This document shows positions 32,601 to 43,033 of a DNA stretch of 64,000 nucleotides, piece by piece. The translations under genes were made by a program, and so were the position numbers. Under the pieces are notes generated by a model. The model searched no databases. It had not been told where the DNA came from and saw nothing but the letters and a program-made list of their open reading frames with translations. The first letter of the stretch is position 1, and the number at the start of each line of letters is the position of its first letter. Origin of the DNA: Manduca sexta (Eukaryota > Arthropoda > Insecta > Lepidoptera > Sphingidae); NCBI RefSeq assembly GCF_014839805.1, contig NC_051129.1, positions 7,382,920-7,446,919 of the forward strand, written 5' to 3'.

Positions 32601-35600
32601 ATATAATAGTATTAATAGGTCTAAATGTAAATTCCAATAAAAGTTATGCTCAACATTATAATTTGAGGCAATAATTTAAAACTACAGTTTTTGAGTGTTA
32701 TACAAAAATCTATACCTAATATATGAAGCTGAAGAGTCTGTTTGAACGCGTTAACTTCAGCAACTACAAAATCTATTATTATTTTTTCACTGGTAGGAAG
32801 CTACATGGCTCCTGAGTGCTATAGGCTACTTTTTATCTCGGGGAAATTATTATCCCGTAAAACCTTTTCCACAAGGGCGGAGCCGCAGGCAAACGCTCTA
32901 ATATCATAAATGATACAAGCAAGTTGCTCCTTACGCCGCGACTGCCCATAAACAGTGGCAACACTTAGATTCTAGAAGTGGCTACCAAGTTCTGTATAGC
33001 ATTATACTGTGTTGTCAAAAACTGAGACTGAACGTTTCATTATTTAGTGCTGACTATCACAATATTCAGACTTTCGCTACTCATAGTAGCAGTAGTACCC
33101 ACTCGGACAGACTTTGTAGTACGAGAGTCATATTTAATATCATATCCGCGTTCCAGAGTCGTGGGCCGTGCTTCGTGGTGACTCTATGGCCGGTGCTCGG
33201 ATTCGTGGCGTGGGGAGCTCCCGCCGTGATGGTGGTCGTGTTGCTCGCCACCAAAACCACCATGGACTTGGACAGTACCGCTGTTGACGCTATTCGCCTT
33301 TGTTTACTCGTTTTCTGTCTAACTGGTGAGTGTTAAATGTTCAGTCTGATAAATAATATAAATGACTTTAGAACAAGTAAGGGCCAAATAATTTTGGATT
33401 CATAGAAGCACATTTCATTAACATCATATTATATTATAATATTTATATTGGTTTCTTATGTTTACGCAAATGTTAGACATTGAAGTAAAATTAATTTTGC
33501 GGATTTTATCGCGATTTTTGTTTAATTCTTACTTCCAACGTTTCATAGACTTTATAGACTACATAATCAAGAGCGTCTGAGTTGTTGAACCACTGACAAG
33601 GTTGAGACTAAAAGTTTATAGAAAAATAAGGGTAAATTTCGCAGAATTAGTTTTATTGCAAAGAGTTTTTATGCCACCGCTTTAGGGCATGTTATCCTGA
33701 TAATTCCCGTGTTATGAATAAAGAAAATCGGCACTCGTACCTACCCAGTATGAAATGATTATTTATCGGAAGATGCATTTTAAATCAATATGACAAGTCT
33801 ATTCGTCATAAAAATGTCTTAAATTCTAACATTTTCCTTACATTTTTCTTTATGTTTATTTTCCAGTGACGACAGGTTGTCTCATAGTATACATAAGGTT
33901 TAGGCGACGAAGCGCACAGTTCACTTCGCTGACGGCAGATTACAGCTCGGACCAGGTGGAGGAATCTAGCAGTCTCATTGATAACGCTCAAGGCTCGTCT
34001 TCAACGCAGTCCGCCTCCACGGAGGCTAATGGTACGTTTGTGTATTTGCTATATTTTATACACAATTAGAGCGGCGATATCCCAGTTGGATGTGAAACGG
34101 ACTACCGAGACGAATGCCGCAGGTTCAAATCCCAAAGGCACACACCTCTGACTTTTCTAAAATTATGGGTGTATAATTTTGCTTTAACGGTGAAGGAAAG
34201 ATCGCGGGGTGTTTTATTTAGATTTAGATTAATTTTATTGGATTTATTTTTATACAAATGCTGTTTCACACCTGTAAATAGTGAGTAGACTCATTCCACC
34301 ATGCTGTAGTTTAAATTAACCATGTTTTTTTTGTTCCTGTTTTGTTGTGATATGAGTGATAAGAGTTGCTGTAGAGTGTTATGTTCATGTATGAGTGTGT
34401 GGCCGGGCTTCTGAGCCTTCCCCAATAGGAGACCCCCCCATAGGAGACGGGCCGCAACAGGCGACACCGCGCAGGGAGGACTGCGGACGAAAACTTAGAC
34501 ATTTCCGTCAGAGGAAGTCCACAGTCGTCCCTAATGCGCAGAACAATAAAAAAAATGTATGTGTGTGTGGCTGGCATTAAGGGTACCCTTAACCGGGACC
34601 CTACGGTCCCACTATTTGATACGATGGCCGTTCCCCTTGCCGGCGTTATGAAGAAGTGAGGGGGGACCTTCTCAGCCGTCCTTCGTCGGTCCCCGTTATT
34701 CAGGAGTATATGATTTTGTTTTATTAACATAAAATGTTTTTTTTTAGGTTCAGGTGGATACGGATCGATATCACCAAGTAGATCTCCGACAAGAGCGGGT
34801 GCTACTAATTGTTGTTCAAACGACCCGAACTGCGAAAATGGGCTGACCAACTCGCAGGACATTGAAGATATCGCCACTGAGAATAAGTAAGTTGTCATGT
34901 TATTAAGTATTTTTCTTTATATTATGTTTTGTTTTTCTCTCCTCCTACGGGCGGCAAATTTTGGGTAGGTCCCGGGCAGCAAAAACTCCATTGATAACGA
35001 GAAGTGCTTTTTACCTTCAACATGATTGTAACGTGCGTAATATCGCAGAGACTGCGCGTGCCCGCCGTCACAGAAGCACCGCTGCACGCAGGCCGGCGCG
35101 TGCGCGTACCTGACGGAGCTGGAGACGGCGGCGGGACAGCTCGGCCTGCTGCCGCCTGAACACTCACGTGGCCGCGACGGACAACTGCTCAAGCACACCA
35201 TGCTCATCATCGTCTACAACTTGAGCATGTTTATTGTAAGTTATTGTAGGAAAAGTACTTTATATTTCAAGAACCAGAAACTTCCACCTCTCTTAATTAT
35301 TTGTTTTAAAGTTGTATTTAATTTCAGGCTTTGTGGCATTTTAGTGTAAGTTTATTTATGAATTAATAACGTATCAAATGCTTCTTCTCAATATATATAG
35401 TAAGCCAATATTTTTTTTTGGTTACGGTTGATTCCTTCTGGACTTTCCAGCAAACTGTCTATTATCTTACAGGGTATAACATACACCACTTGGCGAATGA
35501 TGCTGAAAGACGAAAGCGGAGTGTTCGTAGAGATAGAGTTTTTGGACATTGTTGCCAACTATGGACAAGCTTTAGTTATTTTTGTACTCTTTGGTCTCGA

Positions 35601-36473
35601 TCCTGGTGAAATATTGGTTCCTACTATTAGATACCTCAAAACTAAATGGTAAGTTTTATTTAGGTATAAATAAATTGATATATCGTTACTAGTTTTTATG
35701 GCTTTGGGTACAAAAAAAATGTAAAGAGTTTTATATTTTAATGCTTTTAAATTTACGAACCGTACATGTTACAGGCATGGTGCAGACACTGTAATATTAC
35801 CACCTATTGAAGATCTGAGTTTCGAAACGAAGCATGTTTGCGATCAGTTTATAACTCATCATCTTGAGCGTTGCAAAGAGGCTATTGCGAAAGACACAAG
35901 GTACCTATCTAACGTATTATTCATTTCATAAATCAGTGTATCTTTTAATTGATTAGGTTTATTAAAAAATATATTATCCAAAATCTAGAAAAGAGAATTG
36001 TAGAAAGGGATATTATGAAGTATTATAATACACTTCTTTTTTTTATAATTACATACGAGTATATTGTCAGAAAATATGTTTGTTCTGGATATGTCAACAC
36101 TTTTCAAAACGCCAGGAATATATATTATTTTAATGTTTATAAAAAAAATTTTTTTTATTACATTGGTATTTTTTTAACCTCTATTATTGATACAGAATTT
36201 AAAATTTTCGGTTCCATAACGACTATAAAATCACGGTATATTACGAAAGATGAAAACAGCAAATGATGATGTTATACTAGGTGGCGCATGCGCACATACC
36301 GCGGCGTGTTCCGCGGCTCGTGCCTGGTGCGCTGGCTGGTGCAGGTGGGGCTCGCGCGCGACCCGCGCGAGGCCGTCGCCTACGGCCGGCACCTGCTCGA
36401 CGGCAGGCTCATCGCACACGTCACCAACAAGCACCACTTCACCAACTCGCCGTTGCTCTACACCTTCAACTGA
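26693..36473 (+). CDS. GPR155: GPR155/LYCHOS (Drosophila anchor) lysosomal transporter-GPCR fusion with DEP domain
   Basis: Fifteen exons: 26693..26784, 29520..29809, 29888..30189, 30287..30408, 31208..31373, 31722..31949, 32327..32479, 33157..33325, 33867..34031, 34748..34886, 35049..35235, 35328..35345, 35473..35648, 35775..35900, 36281..36473; 841 aa, in phase throughout. Residues about 15-370 form the PIN/auxin-carrier-like transporter half (GYVAGRLN, CTQSNDFALGLPI, YLYLMAPISLAILNP, STYAFLYGTIPTAP). GPCR-like helices follow, then a Ser/Cys-rich loop (about 510-610), two more helices, and a C-terminal DEP domain (about 750-838; FRGSCLVRWLVQVGLA). Human LYCHOS senses lysosomal cholesterol and signals to mTORC1 through GATOR1; the same role here is inferred from homology. 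The first intron (2.7 kb) and later introns contain SINE and other repeats. The last exon is very GC-rich, and exon 12 is only 18 nt. Confidence 0.95.
27945..28140 (-). mobile_element. Degenerate SINE fragment, reverse orientation
   Basis: In GPR155 intron 1, a stretch including CCCTTTACCATTAAAGGAAG and TTTCAAACCTGC matches, in reverse, the SINE landmarks that are clear at 55874-56202 (GTGAAGGAAA, and B-box TTCAAA with context). It is strongly diverged, so boundaries are approximate. Confidence 0.4.
28330..28360. repeat. Short hairpin, 14-bp arms with one mismatch
   Basis: AAATAGACTCACCC and GGGTGAGTGTATTT pair around a 3-nt loop within GPR155 intron 1. One arm contains GGTGAGT, a donor-like sequence, but no exon is supported here. 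Confidence 0.6.
30614..30651. repeat. Perfect tandem duplication, 19 bp x 2
   Basis: CATAGAGCTTATCAGGTAA occurs twice head to tail without a mismatch, in GPR155 intron 4. Perfect identity suggests a recent slippage or duplication event. Confidence 0.8.
32710..32900 (+). repeat. Dispersed repeat family A, copy 1
   Basis: The segment from GAAGCTGAAGAGTCTGTTTG through ACTACA...GGAAGCTACAT...CCTGAGTGCTATAGGCTACTTTTTAT to GGGCGGAGCCGCAGGCAAACGC recurs at 45700-45890 and, reversed, at 55020-55135. It sits in GPR155 intron 7. The family is a common type of lepidopteran dispersed element. I cannot assign its class (Helitron-like or LINE tail) from sequence alone. Confidence 0.65.
34072..34215 (+). 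mobile_element. tRNA-derived SINE (Metulj-like), truncated at 3' end
   Basis: GCGGCGATATCCCAGTTGG, the B-box GGTTCAAATCC, GGCACACACCTCTGACTTTT and AACGGTGAAGGAAAGATCG align with the 5' half of the full SINE at 55874-56202. It lies in GPR155 intron 9 directly after the exon ending at 34031, in sense orientation. Confidence 0.8.
34300..34740. repeat. Probable repeat insertion of different base composition
   Basis: This block in GPR155 intron 9 is much GC-richer than neighbouring intron sequence. It contains the palindromic run GGGTACCC, the near-palindrome GGGACCCTACGGTCCC and a (TG)n-like stretch, features more like a mobile-element piece than intron. No transposase or reverse transcriptase frame was recognised. 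A 195-codon minus-strand open frame (34311-34898) crosses a GPR155 exon and is not credible as a gene. Confidence 0.4.
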
Positions 36474-39036
36474 ACACCCCGCCACGACTACACTCGGCCG
36501 CCGTCGGTATAACTATATATGTCTATAACAAAATATATTGGGCTAGACTGTAGTCCATTCGCGGTAAGAGATAGTCATTTTGTCAACCGACCGACGCGGC
36601 GACCCATAACCATTAAGATTTCATACATTAATTGTTTTTAACATGTCGATGTCAACTTGAATTCATAATTTTATGCAACTTTATTGGTTAGAGAGCGTTG
36701 CTAGGGTTACGAGCATAATGGCACACATTTTCTTAACGCAATGGATTATAGTGTGATTAATGTAATGAAAAATATGTGTAGTATACCAAAACATATTTTT
36801 GTAAATGGTGACTAACGAACGCGGGAACATTAGTACCAAATATAGTTAATGGCGATTTCTATAAACGTATTTAACCGCTATCTTAGAATCAGCAGCGAAA
36901 ATGAACCAATCTGGACTATGATTATTTTACCTGTTTTTCTTTTGTGGTGCTCTGCGCCTCACCCTCGTTATTCAGGACAATGGATTTTTACGTATCTTTA
37001 TTTTATTTTCTTTATATATTTATCTCTATGTTGAAGCTTTCCTTTTAACATTTTCTATTAGTTACCTTATTCTATTATTTGACCTGTTTACAAATGACTT
37101 ACTGTGATGGGTTTATATTTTTTTACCATTGATTCTGTTAGAATTAGAGTGTGATTATTGAAATCAGCCGCCAATTATTTGTCTATAATTGGTACATGCG
37201 CGCAGTTCGATGACTTTCGCTTACATTCGTATCACATTTATACTTAGTCCTAATATTATTTTGCTTCGTGTGCATAAAACTAGGGGTAGGAGACTTTGAG
37301 CTAGATATATTGTATAATTGATAACACGTCACAAATGTCTCGAAGTCATTTTGGTTAGGGTCTAGACTACATTATTTTAATGTACTATTTCTTTGTAGAC
37401 TGTTTAGTCTCGCATCTAAGAGTGTTTTAGTTTTTTTTTTTTTTTTTATTTTATTTAGATATGTATTGTTATGGTCTATTTAATGTGTCGAAGCGATACA
37501 AATACGTATATTGCAAACGAAATTGATATTTGAGTATTTCTCAGAATAAATATACGTAACGAAATAGTTTTTACGAACTTTTATTACGAAATTTTCTAGC
37601 TCATCAGTCTTTTTTTGTTTCATACATTTATACTGAGAATATACCAGTCAGAAAAATCGTTATAATATTTCGTTACGTACATTTATTTCAAGACGTACTC
37701 ATTTATTAAGATATAGATTTTTTTTAGAATATTGATACTACACTGTATTGTAAGTTATTTGACAAAATATAATGTTGCTTCCTTTTATCAATGGACCAAT
37801 GAATTATAATAGATCTATTTTGAATAACGAACTACATATATACTATAAGTAGTTTTATTTATTTGAAATAGTAATTTTTACATACCTAAATGTTACCTGA
37901 TCTCATATTTTGTTGTTTTTATTCTTTTGAGACTTAGTAATTTGCTCTCTACCATAACTGTCATCATGAGGTGTATCGCACATTATCCGCATTAAATTCA
38001 AAAATATTTAAACAACTAATGTAAGAGATCAATATTTGATCACAAAAAATGTAATTCTGTTGCTACTACGCGATTTCAACTTAGCAAAATGTTCTAACAT
38101 TATAATGTTTAATGTTTTTGCTGTTAAGTTATTTGTTAGTACCTATTTATGTAAAACAGATCTGACGTACTTGAATATGTTACAATATAATATTATATGT
38201 AACCATGTTAACACCGGTAACGACCGTTTTCTATGATGTGTTAAAAATAAATCTGTCTCATTACTACATATCAAAATTATAGTTAGAAAATCCCAAGAAA
38301 AACTATAGTTACTAACTAATTGGCACAAAATTTAAACTCTTCCAAATGTAGATTAAGATTTCTTGCTTATCATGATCATTTTCATGACGTAAAAATGTGA
38401 AGTACACATGTTTGTATCGTGTCTCTGTTGCAGATAGAGAATTTTAAAGTAGTTTAATACTATGTATAAAGTTTTTGACGCACGTGTTATAGGCGTAAAA
38501 TGGATCAATGTATAATTAGTGAATATAAAATCGAATTACCACTGATTTCAACAAACGATCCCAAACGCTTTTTCGATGGGTCGGGAGAGTGGACCAATCA
38601 GAACAAAGCTTTTTTAACGTGCTTACAAATGACATATTTTGATTGGTTCGAAGATTAACGTTGGGATCGCTTTTGATATCCGCCGTAAAGCTTCGTTAGA
38701 CAAATCAATTATTGCTAGCCATAATCGTCAGGACATTGCTACCAATATTCGTTTTTTCAATATCTGCCAGGAGGGCTAGTACGACACAATACGGCCGAGA
38801 ATAGCCTCGCTATTTTACATGTCCAGGCGGAATAACTACTTTAAGCAGTAGTTGCTTACGATTATTGCTAGCGGTAATTGATCCGTATAAATGAGGCTTT
38901 GGATTCGATCAAAAGACATGCTTGTTATTGTTGTCAAAGCTTGGTGCTGGTGTAGATAGATTTAAGGCTGTTATTGTTGCTGAGGTACATATATTATATC
39001 TATTTATCTCCTACAGTGAATTATGTCACTAGATTA
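36474..39036. other. GPR155 3' UTR and intergenic sequence
   Basis: Non-coding after the GPR155 stop. Plus-strand AATAAA at 37545-37550 is the first strong candidate poly(A) signal I noted, about 1.07 kb after the stop; there are further A+T-rich candidates near 38240. A T-tract lies at about 37430-37447. Open frames here are short and unrelated to known proteins. Confidence 0.5.
37545..37550 (+). terminator. Candidate poly(A) signal for GPR155
   Basis: Canonical AATAAA about 1.07 kb after the stop codon in otherwise non-coding DNA. Other hexamers downstream could be used. Confidence 0.4.
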
Positions 39037-39291
39037 CAGTAGAGCTTCGATTATCTGAAATAGTTGGGGAATTAACCAGGCTTATTCGAATAATCGAACC
39101 ATATATTTTTATGTATGTACCAATATATCAATAAAACGTACCTTTATTATATGATTTTCGTTTGTCAGAATCGTAAATAGAAAATTAATACAGATAGTCA
39201 ATGTTTTACACGCAGTAAGCCCTTAATTTTGCGGTCGAAGCGAGCGTAGCTGTCTGGATAAGTGGTCGTTCGGATAATCAAAGCTCTACTG
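39037..39291. mobile_element. pogo/Tigger-type MITE (255 bp)
   Basis: The element starts CAGTAGAGCTTCGATTATCTGA and ends with the near-perfect reverse complement (TCGGATAATCAAAGCTCTACTG). It is flanked on both sides by TA, the target-site duplication of Tc1/mariner-pogo elements. CAGT-plus-RCTTCGATTATC termini are typical of pogo/Tigger-derived elements as I know them. There is no transposase frame, so it is non-autonomous. It lies between GPR155 and RPC8. Confidence 0.85.
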
Positions 39292-40613
39292 TAATTAATA
39301 GCTATTAACTTTGGTGCACTTGTTTTATTCAATAGCTTATCAATTCCATTTATGCAATGATTTATACCACTTTAATTAATACTTTTTTCTAGTCTGGAGT
39401 CTAACATTTGTCGTCAATGTATCTAAAATACAGACAATAGGATTAGAGCACTCATTTTAATATTATTTAATCAGTGACATAGAATTGATATGATGTGTGT
39501 AGGGACGCACACACTTGTTATTTCCACACACAGCTATGTGAGCTCCCATATAACAACACAAGCTCTACAATGTGGATAGCAAAATGGGTTTGTTCTTTGG
39601 AGAAAATCACATATTTGAATCTAGTTTTTGATTTTAGGTTGTAACTTAAACTTGTTGATACAATTTAATGTGCATGAAAATTCAATTTTAAGTCCACTAT
39701 AAAATTGGAATAAAAACTTAAATAAAATGTAATGCGAGCCTATCTTGAAATAATCGATAATATAGATACAACTTTTGTGATATTCTATTAATGACAATCA
39801 TGTTTAATACTTTCACCCTGATTCCTATGTGCACAATATTGGTGGGGTTACTTTCAAATATTATATGTGATTAAGATGCAACTATAACTTTATAAGTAAG
39901 GAATGCAAATTGTACCAGAATAACTTACACATGGCCAAATATTATCTTCAAAACAATTTAATTATTTCTAAAAATATTTATCTTGATTTGATGAGGGCTG
40001 TTTAACATCGTATTGATTATAATTTAAGTGTATTTAAAATAAAAAGAAATTGTCATTTGGTCCCACCTTAACAAAGTCCAAATTCAATGATCATAAGTAT
40101 ATAACCAACTACTGTAGTATCAAATATATGTCCTCGTGAAATGATCTCAGTATAATGGTACTATTGTAATTTATACATCCCAGAATTTATGACGTGATTT
40201 TGATTTTAATATTATTGAAAGATAATTCATAATATTTTAATGTCATTGGGACAAGCTAAATCGCATGTAAAAATATGTATATTTGCTACATTTATACACT
40301 TAGTTTGAAATGTTATCCTTTGTGATTATCAACTGTGTTATTTTTCATTAAATAGGTATATTTTATAATAGAGTATACATTTATAAACGTAATATGTTAA
40401 TCATGTTACCAATCATGTTATAATTATTATGGAATGATTATAATGAAATACATTGTTGCAAACATAAAACTGTTGTTTTCAATAAGATTCTCAATGCCCT
40501 TCAAATTAAGTGGTATTTGGTTATTTTTATACACATGATATATGTACAACTCTATGGACCTATGGTATACCTTCAATAACTAATTTTCTACCCATGAAGT
40601 TCATTATAAACTA

Positions 40614-40707
40614 TATACTGGTGTCCCAGAAAATAGTGCCAAGCGGATGTCCAGAAATAGAGCACCCCTTGGGGTATGGGACACTATTTTCTGGGTGACC
40701 CTGTATA
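40614..40707. mobile_element. Very short fold-back element (94 bp) with TA-type ends
   Basis: Begins TATACTGGTGTCCCAGAAAA and ends with an imperfect reverse complement (TTTTCTGGGTGACCCTGTATA). Inner arms AAAATAGTG/CACTATTTT pair too, and a second small palindrome (CACCCCTTGGGGTATGG) sits in the middle. Size and terminal symmetry suggest a MITE of a TA-inserting superfamily; the family is uncertain. Confidence 0.65.
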
Positions 40708-40788
40708 ATTATGATGTTGTTTAAAGGGAATGAAACAACCAAATGAAATATAAAAAGTATATTTAAAAATCTAAATTAATTTATACTA

Positions 40789-42305
40789 TTAAACCTCTTG
40801 CTCATCATTATCATCATCCCCTTGGTCAGGAGTTTCCCACCAGGACAACAGGCCCAGGCCAGGTTCATTGATTCCACCTATAAGTCTGTATGGGGCTGTT
40901 GTTTGGACACTACATTCAACACCTGGAGGTCCTGAAGGCAAGCTCTCTTCAAAGGCTTCGCTAGTCACACGAAACCTTATTGATTCACCTACAAGTATAA
41001 ATAATATAATAGGTATTAAATGTCATGTAATATAAAAAAAAACCAACACCTATATAGAAACACTTTAAATTTAATCTATAACACAATATAAATTAAATTT
41101 AAAGTGTTTATATTAAATCTATGATATAATTAAAGCTTACTTAATTTCTACTTTTCATAAGCTTTGCATTAAAAATTAAACAAGATCTTAACAATTTATT
41201 TTAAAGCTTGCACTTTTTAAAGTTGAAATAAATATATAAATTACTCACCAGAATCCATAAACAAATCATGTTTCTCTCCATCTTCTTTAGGGTATTCCCA
41301 CACCCAAGCTTGGTCGGTTTCATCAAACCGTGATGGATGTTGAAGTGCATTCACCGGAATTAGTATATCATCAAAAAATCCTAAGGTCACTAAAAAAAAG
41401 GAATTTAGAACTTACATGGCCATATTAGCAACATAATAAATGCTTGTAAAACTGATCAACAAGGGACTAAGGTTAATATAGTGAATGTTGCAAATTTTAA
41501 TTACAAATCAAGCTGTGTAAGTCATTAAGTTAAGCTGCAGATAAGCAACATTTTTTGTTGTCTTGTATGAAGTTACAGTTTGTATTTTGTGAATACTCTC
41601 CTTAATAATTATTTATTGACAGGAATCAAGTTGGTCATGATTAGATTCAAGGGGTAAAAAGAAACAAAATTTTGATTGTAATTATGAAAGAGACAGATTG
41701 TCTGTAATCTATGAAAAATAACTAATATTCTTCTTATGGTAAATTCATATTAAACTAAAATTTTATAACTATAGTTCAGTTGAAGTATTTGTATTATAAT
41801 ATACTTAAATATAAGATTCTCTTTACCCCTTACTTATTATTTAATTTAATTAGTATTTAGTTAAATTTACCATGTACACCTTCCCTACTACAACTTCTAA
41901 TTTTTCCTATAAGTATCTCCTCAACTACTGGTCGGAAAACAATATACCTAAATTTAACTTCAGTGTGTGATGAGCCATCGCCAGGAAATATATATGAATG
42001 TCCAATATCTGTTATATCGAAGAGAGCTATGCATACACCGACATTAAGCACGACCTGAAAAATAAAATAATCAATATTCTGAGGGTTAATAGGGTGTTAG
42101 ATACTTGTATTCAAATTAAGCAGCCGATGTGTGCTTTGCATTTAAAATAATATTGTAATTATATTGTACTTATAGGTTATATTTTATTGTTTACCTTATT
42201 TGCAAGTTTTCTATTGAGTAATGTCGTAATAGAATCCGTTAAACTTTGATGAAAGTGGTCTGGTGTTATTCGAATTACATCCTTCATTTCAGCTAAGACA
42301 AACAT
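40789..42305 (-). CDS. POLR3H: DNA-directed RNA polymerase III subunit RPC8 (Rpb7/Rpc25 family)
   Basis: Four exons: complement(40789..40988, 41249..41389, 41871..42054, 42195..42305); 211 aa, all phases consistent. The N-terminal SHS2 (Rpb7-N) domain, about 1-80, begins [13 protein letters not shown] and includes [19 protein letters not shown] and [18 protein letters not shown]. The C-terminal S1/OB half includes [17 protein letters not shown] and the conserved ending [11 protein letters not shown], followed by an acidic tail. Length is close to the human protein (about 204 aa). RPC8 pairs with RPC9 as the stalk of RNA polymerase III and helps initiation at tRNA, 5S and U6 genes. It is head-to-head with the ENOX gene. 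No paralogue ambiguity with RPB7 or RPA43, because the RPC8-type C-terminal WW motif is present. Confidence 0.95.
41058..41109. repeat. Perfect inverted repeat, 18-bp arms
   Basis: AAACACTTTAAATTTAAT is repeated in reverse complement after a 16-nt spacer, inside the last RPC8 intron. It is A+T-rich, so a hairpin would be weak, but 18 matched positions are unlikely to be accidental at this spacing. Confidence 0.7.
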
Positions 42306-43033
42306 TGTTTAAAAATTGTATCGACAATCAACATAATTTTGAAAAGGTAAATATTCCCGGACACTTATTAGCTGTGTTGCCAGTATAATATTTAAAAAAA
42401 AATTGCATGGTAACCAAAGGCCGGGTTTATATTGTTTTTCAGATAAACGCAGAACGAAATTCAGATCTGAAAAACGAGTGTTGACTTCGCACTTTATTTC
42501 AGTGTTCTGGATACAAATTAGGAATTTATTCCGTTTTATTCAGTTTATATGCGCTATGTAATAAGAGGATTTATAATTTATTTTTATAGGATTTGAAAAA
42601 AATATAATCCTATCTTTTATTTGTATCTTTATAAAGTTTTTTTTATAATATCAAGTTGGCAATCGACAGTTTTTCGGAATGAGTGAGACAAACATCTGTT
42701 TTTCAGTTCTGAATTCAGATGCAATTCCGGATTCGACCATATCCTTTTCACAAATGTCAATGTCAATAAAGTTGTCATATTGGTGTCATTTGTAGAAGGA
42801 CGACTAGGTATATAAATAATTTACTCAAAAATAATTCAAAATATAAATTCTAATAAGCTCTTTTACTCTTACTTAGAAGATTGTATCGAGCACCGTTCCT
42901 TTCTAAAAATAAATTAAATGTTATGTTAATATAGCACTTCCAGATGTGCAAAGATATAAAATAGTTATTTAATGATTCTTTGCTTTGTTCAAAATTTTAA
43001 TATTGGATTTATTTAGCTACACATACGAATACG
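42306..43033. promoter_or_regulatory. Divergent promoter interval of RPC8 and ENOX, with possible inverted-repeat element
   Basis: 728 bp separate the two start codons. The stretch 42440-42740 contains two partly complementary blocks: CAGATCTGAAAAACGAGTG, and later the complement of CAGAACTGAAAAACAGATG. They may mark an old fold-back insertion in the promoter. No clear TATA box was identified for either gene. Confidence 0.45.

Noticed and set aside
34311..34898. 195-codon minus-strand open frame
   Set aside because: It crosses a GPR155 exon and a probable repeat block on the opposite strand; the peptide has no recognisable domain.
36231..36553. Several overlapping open frames on both strands
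   Set aside because: Shadows of the GC-rich DEP-domain exon of GPR155.
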